From an uncultured Elusimicrobia bacterium (GTDB taxonomy: Bacteria > RUG730): a stretch of 62,347 bases of DNA. The stretch's first letter is position 1, and every line of letters starts with the position of its first letter. The DNA lies in contig ONXP01000020.1 of NCBI GenBank assembly GCA_900321865.1, positions 1 through 62,347 of the forward strand. Direction: 5' to 3'. Below are positions 1 through 8,063 of this stretch, in pieces. The notes under the pieces were generated by a model. It saw only the letters and a list, made by a program, of their open reading frames with translations, ran no database searches and was not told the DNA's origin. A program made the position numbers and the translations under genes.

Positions 1-1249
1 ATTTTTCATCTTTTTCTAACTTTTTAAAACTTAATAATTTATTTCTATAATATTCGTATTGTTTTCTTCGTAATTCTATTTCTGCGGGAATGCCCTCTGA
101 CAAATCATTTATTAATTTATCGAATTTATCTAAAATTTTTACAATTTTTTCTTGTTCATCAATTGGTGGTAATGGAATTTCAAAATTTCTTAATGCATTT
201 AAGCCTAAATTTTTTATAGTTGTTCCTGTTAAGGAATCTATAAAATAATCTTTAGCATTACTTGATTGTAATAAATAGTATAGATATTTTTTCATAATAA
301 CAGAATTATCATTAATATCGAAATATGCAACTGATTTTCCTAAAGCAACTTTTTCATTATTGTATATTGAAACCTTACCTATAGTTCCATTAATAGACAT
401 CATAATAACATCAGTTCCAAAATTGATTTTAATTTTGCTATATGATTCATCTGTTATTTTCTTTGTTTTAGAGTCAAATGTTATTATTCCATCATTCAAA
501 TTATTACCATTAATAAAATAATAGTTTCCATTTTCTGAATATTCAGGTGTTCCATGTAATCCATCGCCTATTTTACATAATTGATTCAATTTAACTTTCA
601 TACTATTATCAAAAACTTTTTTCCATATTTTCCCACGCCAAAACTCGTATTGCTTTTTTCTTAGTTTTAGCTCTCTTTCTAGCTCTCTTTCTAGCTCGCC
701 AAATTTATCAAGGATTCTTACGATTTCGTTTTGAATTTCAAGAGGCGGGAGAGGGATGCTAGTTTTTAATACATTTTCTTTTCTCAAGCCTTTTAATGTT
801 GAACCAACTGATTGATTAGCCCATTGTTCTTGAACATAACTAGAACGTAATAAATGTACTAAATAGTTTGGTAAAATTATTTTTATATTGGGTTTAATCA
901 AAATAACACTTTCACTACAATTCCAATTATCAACAGGTATATCTACAAGAGCAACTTTTCCTATTGTTCCTATTCCACTTAAAAGAATATCATTCATTTC
1001 AAGTTTAGAACGACTTTGAATTTTATTCCAAGCATCTTTATTTATTCTGTCAGTTTTATCTGAAAATATAATTTTTCCCGAAGTCATTTCTTTAACAGTT
1101 ACATAATATAATTCCGCGTTGGGTTCATTCAATTTAAAATTTTGTCTTGGATTTAAACCAGATGAGTATGATTTTATAACATCTTTTAATTCCTTATATT
1201 CAACACCCTTAGGGCAAAGACTTTGAATTAAATTTTTGAGTTTACTCAT
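1..1249 (-). CDS. hsdS: Type I restriction-modification specificity subunit HsdS (3' end outside window)
   Basis: Continuous minus-strand reading frame from ATG at 1249 to the left edge (about 416 codons, C-terminus missing). It has the classic two-fold HsdS layout: target-recognition domain 1 (about residues 15-165), a conserved helical spacer (about 166-212) containing LPPLEIQ, DKF and LRKKQYE, a second recognition domain (about 213-350), and a second conserved region with LPPIDEQ, DKF and LRKKQYE. By family knowledge, HsdS sets the bipartite DNA target of the HsdR/HsdM complex, one half-site per recognition domain. The first spacer carries a tandem ELER repeat and is four residues shorter between DKF and LRKKQYE than the second. 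It begins 23 bp after mlaD on the same strand; hsdM is not upstream, so partner genes must lie further left or elsewhere. Confidence 0.93.
   Translation of the reverse strand, partial: MSKLKNLIQSLCPKGVEYKELKDVIKSYSSGLNPRQNFKLNEPNAELYYVTVKEMTSGKIIFSDKTDRINKDAWNKIQSRSKLEMNDILLSGIGTIGKVALVDIPVDNWNCSESVILIKPNIKIILPNYLVHLLRSSYVQEQWANQSVGSTLKGLRKENVLKTSIPLPPLEIQNEIVRILDKFGELERELERELKLRKKQYEFWRGKIWKKVFDNSMKVKLNQLCKIGDGLHGTPEYSENGNYYFINGNNLNDGIITFDSKTKKITDESYSKIKINFGTDVIMMSINGTIGKVSIYNNEKVALGKSVAYFDINDNSVIMKKYLYYLLQSSNAKDYFIDSLTGTTIKNLGLNALRNFEIPLPPIDEQEKIVKILDKFDKLINDLSEGIPAEIELRRKQYEYYRNKLLSFKKLEKDEK
662..697 (-). repeat. 12-bp in-frame tandem repeat in the HsdS central spacer
   Basis: Two perfect head-to-tail copies of a 12-bp unit (minus strand GAGCTAGAAAGA, 686-697 and 674-685) followed by a degenerate third copy (662-673). 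They encode ELER-ELER-ELKL at residues 185-196 of HsdS. In EcoR124-type systems a four-residue repeat at this position varies in copy number and changes the spacing between the two half-sites. Confidence 0.9.
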
Positions 1250-1272
1250 TACCAGAAACCTTTAGTTTTTAT

Positions 1273-2586
1273 TTAAAGTTTTGCAAGCCCGATTAAACCA
1301 AAAAGATAAGAAATATCTTCATCTTTAATATTTACATCTAGGCCAAGAGTAAAATCTTGCCTTTCCAAAATATCGCTTATTCCAGCCTTTATAGATGCCC
1401 ACCTGAGAGGAGAATAGATTAGATTCGCATTGATCCATAAAATTTTTTCATAATCTTTGGAAAATCTTTTAGATGAATATAAATCCGTTTCTATGGCAAA
1501 TTGTCCCTTTTTTAGCCTAGAACCCAGTCCTCCGCCAGAATTAATAAGACCTGCATGCAATGAAAAATAATCATTAAAATCCTTTTCTACCAAGGCAGTA
1601 ATAGAATTATATCTTTGGTCACCTTTATCGTATTTATCATCAGTATCAAAATCAAAATTTGCACCCTTTAAAATATATCTTTTATTAGGACTTGTTTGAA
1701 TAACAATCCCGGCCCCCATTCTGCCTAAATCATCATCCATATTATAGGTATAATCTGCATGCCAAAAAATTTCTATATTTTTAACTCTATGAGTTAAATT
1801 TTTTAAATCATTGCCAACATCTTTTATACTATTTATTGCTTCTTTTACCTTGGTAGCAGTTTCGTCGTCATTGACTAATGTGCCGATTGTCCCTTTATCA
1901 CTGTTTAAGGTAGTTATTAAAATGTCTATTTTTTGGGAAGCATTTTTTAAAGATTCTAAGATAGAGCTAATATTTTTTTTGTCTTTATCAGAAAATTGCC
2001 CTAAAAATTTAGAAAAATCTTTGATATTTTTAATTATTTCCTTTATATCTTTTTCATCATCGCCTAGAGCAAGATTCAATTTTTCTGAAATAAGTCTGAT
2101 ATTTTTTAAAATTTTTGCAATCTCGCTACTTTCAAAATCTCCATTGCCTGACAAATTATCAAAAAATGTATTAAATTTTTCCATAACATCGTTTATGCTA
2201 GGAGTATAGTCCCCCAGTAAAATATCGCCTTTTTTTATAAATTCTTGCGAAAAATTTTGATCTTTTTTATAAATTTCTAAAAATTTAGTTCCAACAATCC
2301 CCGTAGATGAAATTCTAAAATTTACATTCTTATGGATTTTTATTTTGTCTTGAATCTTTAAAATTAAAACAACTTTATTTTCTCTCAGCTCCATATCTAT
2401 AACTTTTCCAATTTCTATTCCATTCATCCTAATGGGAGCTCCTTTGGTAAGACCATTTATATCATCAAAAAGAACATTAAATTTATAAAATTTGCCTAAA
2501 GAAAAATTTCCAACATAAAACAATAAAACTAAAAAACTACTCAAAATTAACGAAATAAAAATCCCAAGTTTTATCTCTTTATTCAT
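1273..2586 (-). CDS. mlaD: MlaD-like MCE lipid-transport protein with C-terminal barrel-like domain
   Basis: 437 residues. An N-terminal membrane anchor (about 8-26) is followed by one MCE domain (about 34-108, with GLTKGAPIRMNGIEIGKV), a long helical stretch (about 130-268) and a C-terminal segment (about 271-437) made of alternating polar/hydrophobic strands ending in GLIGLAKL, as expected for an outer-membrane barrel. MCE proteins form ring channels that shuttle phospholipids across the periplasm. E. coli MlaD is about 180 residues and lacks the extra domain; a long MlaD with a C-terminal barrel has been described in the diderm Firmicute Veillonella. The start directly follows the stop of the ATPase gene mlaF, so the two are co-transcribed and probably coupled. 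No MlaE permease, MlaA, MlaB or MlaC gene is adjacent. The barrel assignment is inference from strand pattern. Confidence 0.85.
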   Translation of the reverse strand: MNKEIKLGIFISLILSSFLVLLFYVGNFSLGKFYKFNVLFDDINGLTKGAPIRMNGIEIGKVIDMELRENKVVLILKIQDKIKIHKNVNFRISSTGIVGTKFLEIYKKDQNFSQEFIKKGDILLGDYTPSINDVMEKFNTFFDNLSGNGDFESSEIAKILKNIRLISEKLNLALGDDEKDIKEIIKNIKDFSKFLGQFSDKDKKNISSILESLKNASQKIDILITTLNSDKGTIGTLVNDDETATKVKEAINSIKDVGNDLKNLTHRVKNIEIFWHADYTYNMDDDLGRMGAGIVIQTSPNKRYILKGANFDFDTDDKYDKGDQRYNSITALVEKDFNDYFSLHAGLINSGGGLGSRLKKGQFAIETDLYSSKRFSKDYEKILWINANLIYSPLRWASIKAGISDILERQDFTLGLDVNIKDEDISYLFGLIGLAKL

Positions 2587-3318
2587 TTAATCAGCTTCTC
2601 CTCTAATAAATCTTTTTACTATTTCATTATCAGTTTTCATAAAATTTTCTGGCGATCCTCTTTCTATGATTTCCCCATTATTAAGCATTACTATATTATT
2701 AGAAACTTTACTGGCTGTTTTCATATCGTGAGTCACTACGATTGAAGTGATATTTATAGTTTTTTGCAAATGAAGAATTAAATTATTAATCACATCAGAA
2801 TTCAAAGGATCAAGCCCCGTGGTTGGTTCGTCGTATAAAATGTATTTAGGGTTATAACAAATAGCTCTAGCTACAGCAACTCTTTTTTTCATACCGCCAG
2901 AAAGTTCAGAAGGTTTTTGCTTTAAAATATTGTCAGATAAATTAACTTTTTCCAAGGTTTCTTTTACTATTTTTTTTATAGAAACCTCGTCCATATTTTT
3001 TATCCATTTCAAACCAAAGCCAACATTTTCTTCTACAGTCAAAGAATCAAACAATGCTGCTCCCTGAAAAACTATCCCAAAATTTTTTTGAATTTCAAAA
3101 AGCTCATTTTTTGACAATTTCGATAAATCTATTCCATCTACTAAAACTTTTCCGGTATCTGGCATTAAATACCCAAATAAATGCTTTATGATAACACTTT
3201 TTCCCTGTCCACTGCCACCTATAATGGTAAAAGTAGATCCATCAGGAATATTAAAAGAAATATTTTTTAATACTTTTTTGTCTTTAAAAGTTTTTGAAAT
3301 ATTTTTAACTTCTATCAT
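2587..3318 (-). CDS. mlaF: ABC transporter ATP-binding protein, MlaF type
   Basis: 243 residues, a single nucleotide-binding domain. Visible motifs are Walker A GGSGQGKS (about 34-41), the signature LSGGMKKRVAVARA (about 139-152), Walker B YILYDEPTTGLD and the switch histidine in VVTHD. The LSGGMKKR form of the signature and the adjacent MCE gene place it in the MlaF family that powers phospholipid transport at the inner membrane. It overlaps the upstream acyltransferase by 14 bp and abuts mlaD without a gap. The MlaE permease that normally sits between the ATPase and MlaD genes is absent here and would have to be encoded elsewhere. Confidence 0.92.
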   Translation of the reverse strand: MIEVKNISKTFKDKKVLKNISFNIPDGSTFTIIGGSGQGKSVIIKHLFGYLMPDTGKVLVDGIDLSKLSKNELFEIQKNFGIVFQGAALFDSLTVEENVGFGLKWIKNMDEVSIKKIVKETLEKVNLSDNILKQKPSELSGGMKKRVAVARAICYNPKYILYDEPTTGLDPLNSDVINNLILHLQKTINITSIVVTHDMKTASKVSNNIVMLNNGEIIERGSPENFMKTDNEIVKRFIRGEAD

Positions 3319-3949
3319 ATTTATTTAAATCATCGTCCAAACTTTTTTGCAAAGAATATAAATATTTAGAAAACTCTTTAGTTTTATCTTCAATTTCGTC
3401 CAAACTAGATACCCAAAAAGGATCCCCATATTTGATATAAATTTTTGTAAAAAATTTTGGAATAATGAACGTATCCCACGATTTTAATTGCCAAAAATTT
3501 TGACTAGATGCTAAAACCGGAACTATTGGCAGTCCAAACTTTTTGGCTAAAAATATTATTCCTTCTTTTGCTTCATATATTGGCCCCCTTGGTCCATCCA
3601 CTGCTATCCCGACACTTTTTTTATTCTTTATTTCTTTAGACATTTTAGCTAGAGCCTTTGCACCACCGTGGCTAGACGAGCCTCTTATGACTTTATAGCC
3701 CAAATCATTCAAAATATTACTAGGATAATCTGCATCTTTATGCCCTGAGGTAAGAATAACTATATTTTTGTTTTTATGAGTTTCAAAAAGCATAAATTGT
3801 CTATTATGCCAAAAAGCAATCAACATTTGCCTATCATCCTTTAAATAATAATCAAAAATTTCTCTATTAAAAATTTTTATCTTTGATGTAAAAAGATTTA
3901 TTTTCATCAAAAAAAGAACAATTTTAGATAAAACTTTTCTAAAAAACAT
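3305..3949 (-). CDS. Lysophospholipid acyltransferase-like protein (DUF374 family)
   Basis: 214 residues. The acyltransferase hallmarks are AFWHNRQF (about 45-52) and VDGPRGPIYEAKEGIIFLA (about 117-135), followed by a GLPIVPV strand; this matches the DUF374 branch of the PlsC/LpxL-like acyltransferase fold. A hydrophobic N-terminus suggests membrane association. The family is thought to acylate lipid A-type or glycerophospholipid acceptors in the inner membrane; the acceptor cannot be read from sequence. It lies in the same run of genes as the M23 peptidase (18 bp upstream) and mlaF (14 bp overlap downstream), consistent with a role in outer-membrane lipid supply. Confidence 0.85.
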   Translation of the reverse strand: MFFRKVLSKIVLFLMKINLFTSKIKIFNREIFDYYLKDDRQMLIAFWHNRQFMLFETHKNKNIVILTSGHKDADYPSNILNDLGYKVIRGSSSHGGAKALAKMSKEIKNKKSVGIAVDGPRGPIYEAKEGIIFLAKKFGLPIVPVLASSQNFWQLKSWDTFIIPKFFTKIYIKYGDPFWVSSLDEIEDKTKEFSKYLYSLQKSLDDDLNKYDRS

Positions 3950-3967
3950 AACTTTTATCCCAAAAAT

Positions 3968-5197
3968 TTAATTTTCATTTATAAGATTTTTTATAATATT
4001 ATTATAATTATCAATTTCTGTATGAAATTTTATTAAATCAGCATTATTTAACGAAAAATTTGTAGGAATTTTTAAAGATAAATAATTTAAAAATTTTCCA
4101 TCTTTTTTAAACCTAAAATCCAAATGAGGGCCTGTCGCAAGCCCAGTGGATCCGACATAGCAGATGGTTTGCCCCTGCTTTACTTTTGTTCCGACATTTA
4201 TACCTTTTGCATACCCATTTAAATGTCCATACCAAGACTCATATCCCTTGGGGTGTTTAATCTTTAATAAATTTCCAAACCCGCCATTTTTCCCTTTAAA
4301 AATTACCGTTCCATCTCCTATAGAAACAACAGGTGTCCCGCGAGGTGCCGCATAATCTATGCCTAGGTGTGGCCTAACATACTTTAGAATAGGGTGCATT
4401 CTTTTGGTAGTAAAGTATGAGCTAATTCTCTTATACCTAAGTGGAGATTTTAAAAAAAATCTTTGCATAGCCTTGCCTTCACTATCAAAATATCCATTTT
4501 TATAAAAAAAGGCTTCATAAATGTTATTTTTTGCAATATATTTTGCTAATAAAATTTTGGAAAATTTATAATATCCGCTATCAGAATATTCATAACTAAA
4601 TAAGATATAAAATTTATCTTTTTTCCTGGGATCTGTTAAAAAATCTATCTGCCAGGCAAAAATCTCTGACAATTCTATCGCGATATTAGGAGTTCCCCCA
4701 TTAAAAATAATGGCATCGTATAAAGTGCTTTCTATTTCACCTTCTATTATTTTATAGCCAATTTTTATATCAGAAACATAATGATATAAAAGCGATTCTT
4801 TAAAATTTTCATAATTAATTTTTACCCGATATTTTTCCGTCTTTTTAGTATAAATCGAAAAAGATCTTACCCTTTCATTTTGATATTCTATTTCATATTC
4901 ATTTATTGGGGTAATATTTTTAGTGTTTATTTTTGACGATAAAATTCTGTTTATTTCAAAAATTTCTTGTCCTGAAAAGTTTAATCTTTTTAAAACAGAA
5001 TAAACAGAATCTCCTAATCTAAAATTAGATTTGTCAATAAAAATACTAGATTTTTTTTCTAAAGATAAAGGAGAAAAACTGTGAAAATATTTTTTTTGGG
5101 TCACATTCAATCTATGAATATACAAATATAATGCTAAAATAATGCTAAAAATTATAAATAAAAATGCTATTATTAAAACTTTATATATTTTTTTCAT
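3968..5197 (-). CDS. M23-family metalloendopeptidase, membrane-anchored (MepM/OapA-like)
   Basis: 409 residues. An N-terminal hydrophobic anchor (about 5-27) is followed by a periplasmic region with a LysM/OapA-like segment (about 55-115) and a lasso-type M23 peptidase domain (about 265-372). Predicted zinc and catalytic residues are visible: H277 and D281 in RPHLGIDYAAPRGTPV, H325 in YGHLNGY and H358 in TGPHLDFRF. Such enzymes cut peptide cross-links in peptidoglycan during growth or division. Residues KRMHPILKY precede the domain as in E. coli MepM. It is the first gene of the minus-strand run leading to mlaF/mlaD and is divergent from the CorC-like gene. Confidence 0.92.
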   Translation of the reverse strand: MKKIYKVLIIAFLFIIFSIILALYLYIHRLNVTQKKYFHSFSPLSLEKKSSIFIDKSNFRLGDSVYSVLKRLNFSGQEIFEINRILSSKINTKNITPINEYEIEYQNERVRSFSIYTKKTEKYRVKINYENFKESLLYHYVSDIKIGYKIIEGEIESTLYDAIIFNGGTPNIAIELSEIFAWQIDFLTDPRKKDKFYILFSYEYSDSGYYKFSKILLAKYIAKNNIYEAFFYKNGYFDSEGKAMQRFFLKSPLRYKRISSYFTTKRMHPILKYVRPHLGIDYAAPRGTPVVSIGDGTVIFKGKNGGFGNLLKIKHPKGYESWYGHLNGYAKGINVGTKVKQGQTICYVGSTGLATGPHLDFRFKKDGKFLNYLSLKIPTNFSLNNADLIKFHTEIDNYNNIIKNLINEN

Positions 5198-5237
5198 AAA
5201 ACCTCAAATTTCATATATTTTATTAATATTAAATAAT

Positions 5238-5267
5238 TTGACAATTTTTATATTTCGTATATATAAT
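5238..5267 (+). promoter_or_regulatory. Sigma70-type promoter for the CorC/HlyC-like gene
   Basis: TTGACA at 5238-5243 and TATAAT at 5262-5267, spacer 18 bp. It sits in the 82-bp divergent gap, and a start about 7 bp downstream would leave a leader of under 20 nt before the GGGAG ribosome site and ATG at 5292. Confidence 0.75.
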
Positions 5268-5291
5268 TAATAATTATTTTTGGGAGTTTTT

Positions 5292-6614
5292 ATGGTGTTG
5301 CCCTCGCCCATTTTGAGTATTTTTTTGCTTATTTGTTTAATTCTTTTAAATGCTTTTTTTGCAATGAGTGAAATAGCCATAGTTTCTACCAATGTTAATA
5401 AAATGAAAAAAATGTCCAATTCTGGCAATAAAAAAGCAAAATTATTTTTAAAAATCACGGAATCTCCTTCTATTTTTTTGGCTACTATTCAGCTGGGGAT
5501 TACTTTGTCAGGATTTTTGGCATCTGCCGTTGCAGCAGATAATTTTTCCAAAATTTTAGTCTCAAAGCTCTTATTTCTCGATATAAACAAAAGTTTATTG
5601 CAAGCAATCTGTCTTATAACAATCACAATAATTTTATCATATTTTATGTTAATATTTGGAGAATTGATTCCAAAGAGAATAGCTATAGAATATTCTGAAA
5701 AGATTTCATTAAATGTTATCAAATTTTTATGGTTTTTTTATAAATGTGTTGGGCCTTTTGTAAAATTTTTGTCTTTTACAACTAATAAAATTTTGAGCAT
5801 TTTTGGGATAAAACCTCAAAAAGACAATAAAGTAACAGAGGAAGATATTCTAAATTTAGTTGATGCATCCGAGGAAACTGGTGTTTTAGAAGAAAAGGGA
5901 ATAGATATGATAAAAAATATCTTTGAATTTGAAGATAAAAATATTTCAGAAATAATGACACATAGAACTTCTATTTTTGCAATTAAAGACAATCTTTCTA
6001 TCAATGAATTTTTAAAAATTGTTGAGAATGAAGGCTATTCCAGGATTCCAATATACAAAGAAAATTTGGACAATATTGTCGGAATAGTTTATGTAAAAGA
6101 TTTAATTCCCATCTTTAATAAAGATTTGGATAAATTATCAATTTTAGATTATTCCAGACCTCCTATTTATTTTCCAGAAACGACCAAATGCACCAAACTT
6201 TTAAAGGAATTTCAGGAGAAAAAAATTCATATGGCAGTGGTTATAGATGAATATGGAGGAACTAGTGGTCTTATTACAATGGAAGATTTATTGGAAATAA
6301 TAGTTGGCAACATTCAGGATGAATATGACGAAGAGACCTCTAAATCAAAAGTTTTATCAGAAAATAAATATATTGTGGACGGGACAATGCCACTTGATAA
6401 GATAGAAGAACTTTTTAAAGAAGAAATTTTTGACAAAAAAGACTTTGAAACTATAAATGGTTTTTTAATTGATTTTATTGGCAAAATTCCTTCTGGCAAA
6501 GAAACATTTTCAATAAAAAAAACAAATAGTGAATATATTTTTTCTATTTTGGAAGTAGATCGTAAAAAAATTTTAAAAGTTCAAATAGAAAAAAAATTAC
6601 TTAATAAAAATTGA
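5292..6614 (+). CDS. CNNM/CorC/HlyC-type membrane protein (DUF21-CBS-CBS-CorC)
   Basis: 440 residues from ATG 5292, which follows GGGAG at 5282-5286; an upstream in-frame TTG at 5280 would overlap that site and is less likely. Domains in order: DUF21 transmembrane domain (about 1-185, several hydrophobic helices), paired CBS domains (about 200-335, with EIMTHRTSIFAI and DEYGGTSGLITMEDLLEIIVGNI) and a CorC_HlyC transporter-associated domain (about 355-430, ending with the IPSGKETF-type segment). Family members are linked to Mg2+/Co2+ efflux; the old name hemolysin is misleading. A strong TTGACA/TATAAT promoter precedes it. It is monocistronic apart from the RRM gene, which has its own promoter. 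Confidence 0.93.
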   Translation: MVLPSPILSIFLLICLILLNAFFAMSEIAIVSTNVNKMKKMSNSGNKKAKLFLKITESPSIFLATIQLGITLSGFLASAVAADNFSKILVSKLLFLDINKSLLQAICLITITIILSYFMLIFGELIPKRIAIEYSEKISLNVIKFLWFFYKCVGPFVKFLSFTTNKILSIFGIKPQKDNKVTEEDILNLVDASEETGVLEEKGIDMIKNIFEFEDKNISEIMTHRTSIFAIKDNLSINEFLKIVENEGYSRIPIYKENLDNIVGIVYVKDLIPIFNKDLDKLSILDYSRPPIYFPETTKCTKLLKEFQEKKIHMAVVIDEYGGTSGLITMEDLLEIIVGNIQDEYDEETSKSKVLSENKYIVDGTMPLDKIEELFKEEIFDKKDFETINGFLIDFIGKIPSGKETFSIKKTNSEYIFSILEVDRKKILKVQIEKKLLNKN

Positions 6615-6640
6615 CTTTAATCTATAAAATATTGTATTAT
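6611..6640 (+). promoter_or_regulatory. Sigma70-type promoter upstream of the RRM gene
   Basis: TTGACT at 6611-6616 and TATTAT at 6635-6640, spacer 18 bp, beginning just before and across the CorC stop codon. Transcription from here gives a leader of about 115 nt before the RRM start, containing a short ORF. Confidence 0.65.
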
Positions 6641-6664
6641 AAATTATATTTTTTTGAGGTATTT

Positions 6665-6748
6665 ATGTCTTTTCTAGAAAATCTTTTTTCATATCATAAT
6701 ATCAAATCAATAAATATTACAAAAATTACAAAATTTGTCTTTATTTAA
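6665..6748 (+). CDS. Possible 27-residue upstream ORF in the RRM leader
   Basis: ATG at 6665, preceded at a fair distance by GAGG (6656-6659), opens a 27-codon frame ending in TAA at 6748, 15 bp before the RRM start. The peptide begins MSFLENLFSYH and is rich in isoleucine and lysine with no recognisable family. It may be a regulatory upstream ORF or chance; no conservation can be tested here. Confidence 0.25.
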   Translation: MSFLENLFSYHNIKSINITKITKFVFI

Positions 6749-6763
6749 TTTAAGGGGTAAAAA

Positions 6764-7021
6764 ATGGCAAAAAAACTTTATGTTGGAAACATGAACTACA
6801 GCACAAATGATGTTAGTTTAAAGAATCTATTTTCTGAATATGGAAATGTTCTTTCTGCAAGAGTTATCATAGACAGAATGACAGGTAAATCAAAAGGTTT
6901 TGGTTTTGTTGAAATGGAAAACGACGACGATGCAAAAAAGGCTATCGACACATTGAACGGAAAAGAATTTATGGGCAGAAATCTTAGAGTAAATGAAGCA
7001 ATGGAAAAACCTAGAAATTAA
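6764..7021 (+). CDS. Small RNA-binding protein with a single RRM
   Basis: 85 residues, essentially one RNA recognition motif. RNP2 is LYVGNM (about 4-9) and RNP1 is KGFGFVEM (about 44-51), both with the exposed aromatic residues that stack on RNA bases. Similar single-RRM proteins (Rbp family) occur in cyanobacteria, spirochaetes and Elusimicrobia and are often cold-induced. A good ribosome site (AAGGGG, 6750-6755) precedes ATG. The gene has a promoter and a leader of about 115 nt of its own, which hints at post-transcriptional control. Targets are unknown. Confidence 0.93.
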   Translation: MAKKLYVGNMNYSTNDVSLKNLFSEYGNVLSARVIIDRMTGKSKGFGFVEMENDDDAKKAIDTLNGKEFMGRNLRVNEAMEKPRN

Positions 7022-7069
7022 TTTTTAAAATAAATAATTTTTAGGAGAAATCTTTATCGTGAGGAAATA

Positions 7070-8059
7070 GTGACTAATAGATTTTGTAATTTTTTGAAGC
7101 TGAATGATTTCAGTATAGAAGAATTGCTAAATATTATTTGGGCAGGATATGAATTAAAATCAGGTATTAGTAAAATTCAAAGGCCTTTTGTAGGTAAAAC
7201 TTTGGCTATGATATTTGAAAAACCTTCTACTAGAACTAGAATTTCCTTTGAAGTAGGAATGTTAGAGTTAGGTGGACATGCGATATATTTAAACTCTAAA
7301 GATTTGCAAATAGGAAGAGGGGAAACTATAGAGGACACAGCTAAAATCTTATCAGACTATGTTGATCTAGTTATGATTAGAACTTTTAAGCAAGAAGATG
7401 TTGAGCTACTGGCAAAGTTTTCTTCTATTCCTATAATAAATGGTTTGACAGATATGTACCATCCTTGTCAGGTTTTGAGTGATGTTTTTTCCATAATGGA
7501 TAAAAAAAAAGAATATTTTGATTTTGATTTTAATAATTTTAATAAAGATAATGTTATGAGAACTTTTAATAACATTAATTTTTTATACATTGGAGATTCT
7601 ACCAGTAATATGGCTAATTCTTTGATGGATGCATCTAGCATTTTTGGGTTAAATTCTTATTTTTTATCTCCTAGTGGTTATGAGCTTGATAAAAATTTAT
7701 ACAAAAATGCTAAAGAAAAAGCTCTTATAAATGGCGGAGATATAAAAAGTATAAAATCTTTGGACGAAATTGACAAAAAAATAGATGTTTTTTATACAGA
7801 TATTTGGATCAGTATGGGAAAAGAAAAAGAGAAACTAGAAAGATATAAGGCTTTTAAAGGATATCAGCTTAATCAAAAATTATTAGATAATTTTGCTAAT
7901 AATAATTGTTTAGTTATGCATTGCCTACCTGCACATAGAGGGGAGGAAATAACTAACGAAGTAATAGAAGGGAAAAACTCTATTGTATTTGAACAAGCTA
8001 AAAATAGGCTTTATATTCAAAAAGCTATTATGCTATATGTCATGAAGGAATTAAGCTAA
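7070..8059 (+). CDS. argF: Ornithine carbamoyltransferase
   Basis: 329 residues from GTG 7070, with GAGG at 7061-7064. The carbamoyl-phosphate site STRTR (53-57), HPCQ (131-134) and the ornithine-loop HCLPAHRG near residue 285 are all present; TDIWISMG distinguishes it from aspartate carbamoyltransferase. It converts ornithine plus carbamoyl phosphate to citrulline in the cytosol, either in arginine synthesis or, in reverse, in the arginine deiminase route. No other arg or arc gene is beside it, so the direction cannot be deduced. The stop is 4 bp before the HD-domain nuclease gene, suggesting a short operon continuing into rpmB. Confidence 0.95.
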   Translation: MTNRFCNFLKLNDFSIEELLNIIWAGYELKSGISKIQRPFVGKTLAMIFEKPSTRTRISFEVGMLELGGHAIYLNSKDLQIGRGETIEDTAKILSDYVDLVMIRTFKQEDVELLAKFSSIPIINGLTDMYHPCQVLSDVFSIMDKKKEYFDFDFNNFNKDNVMRTFNNINFLYIGDSTSNMANSLMDASSIFGLNSYFLSPSGYELDKNLYKNAKEKALINGGDIKSIKSLDEIDKKIDVFYTDIWISMGKEKEKLERYKAFKGYQLNQKLLDNFANNNCLVMHCLPAHRGEEITNEVIEGKNSIVFEQAKNRLYIQKAIMLYVMKELS

Positions 8060-8063
8060 ACAA

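Noticed and set aside
1811-2209. Opposite-strand ORF inside mlaD (132 codons)
   Set aside because: Low-complexity Ser/Phe/Ile-rich shadow of the MlaD helical region; no ribosome site or family.
5280-5291. TTG start for the CorC-like gene
   Set aside because: It contains the GGGAG ribosome site belonging to the ATG at 5292.
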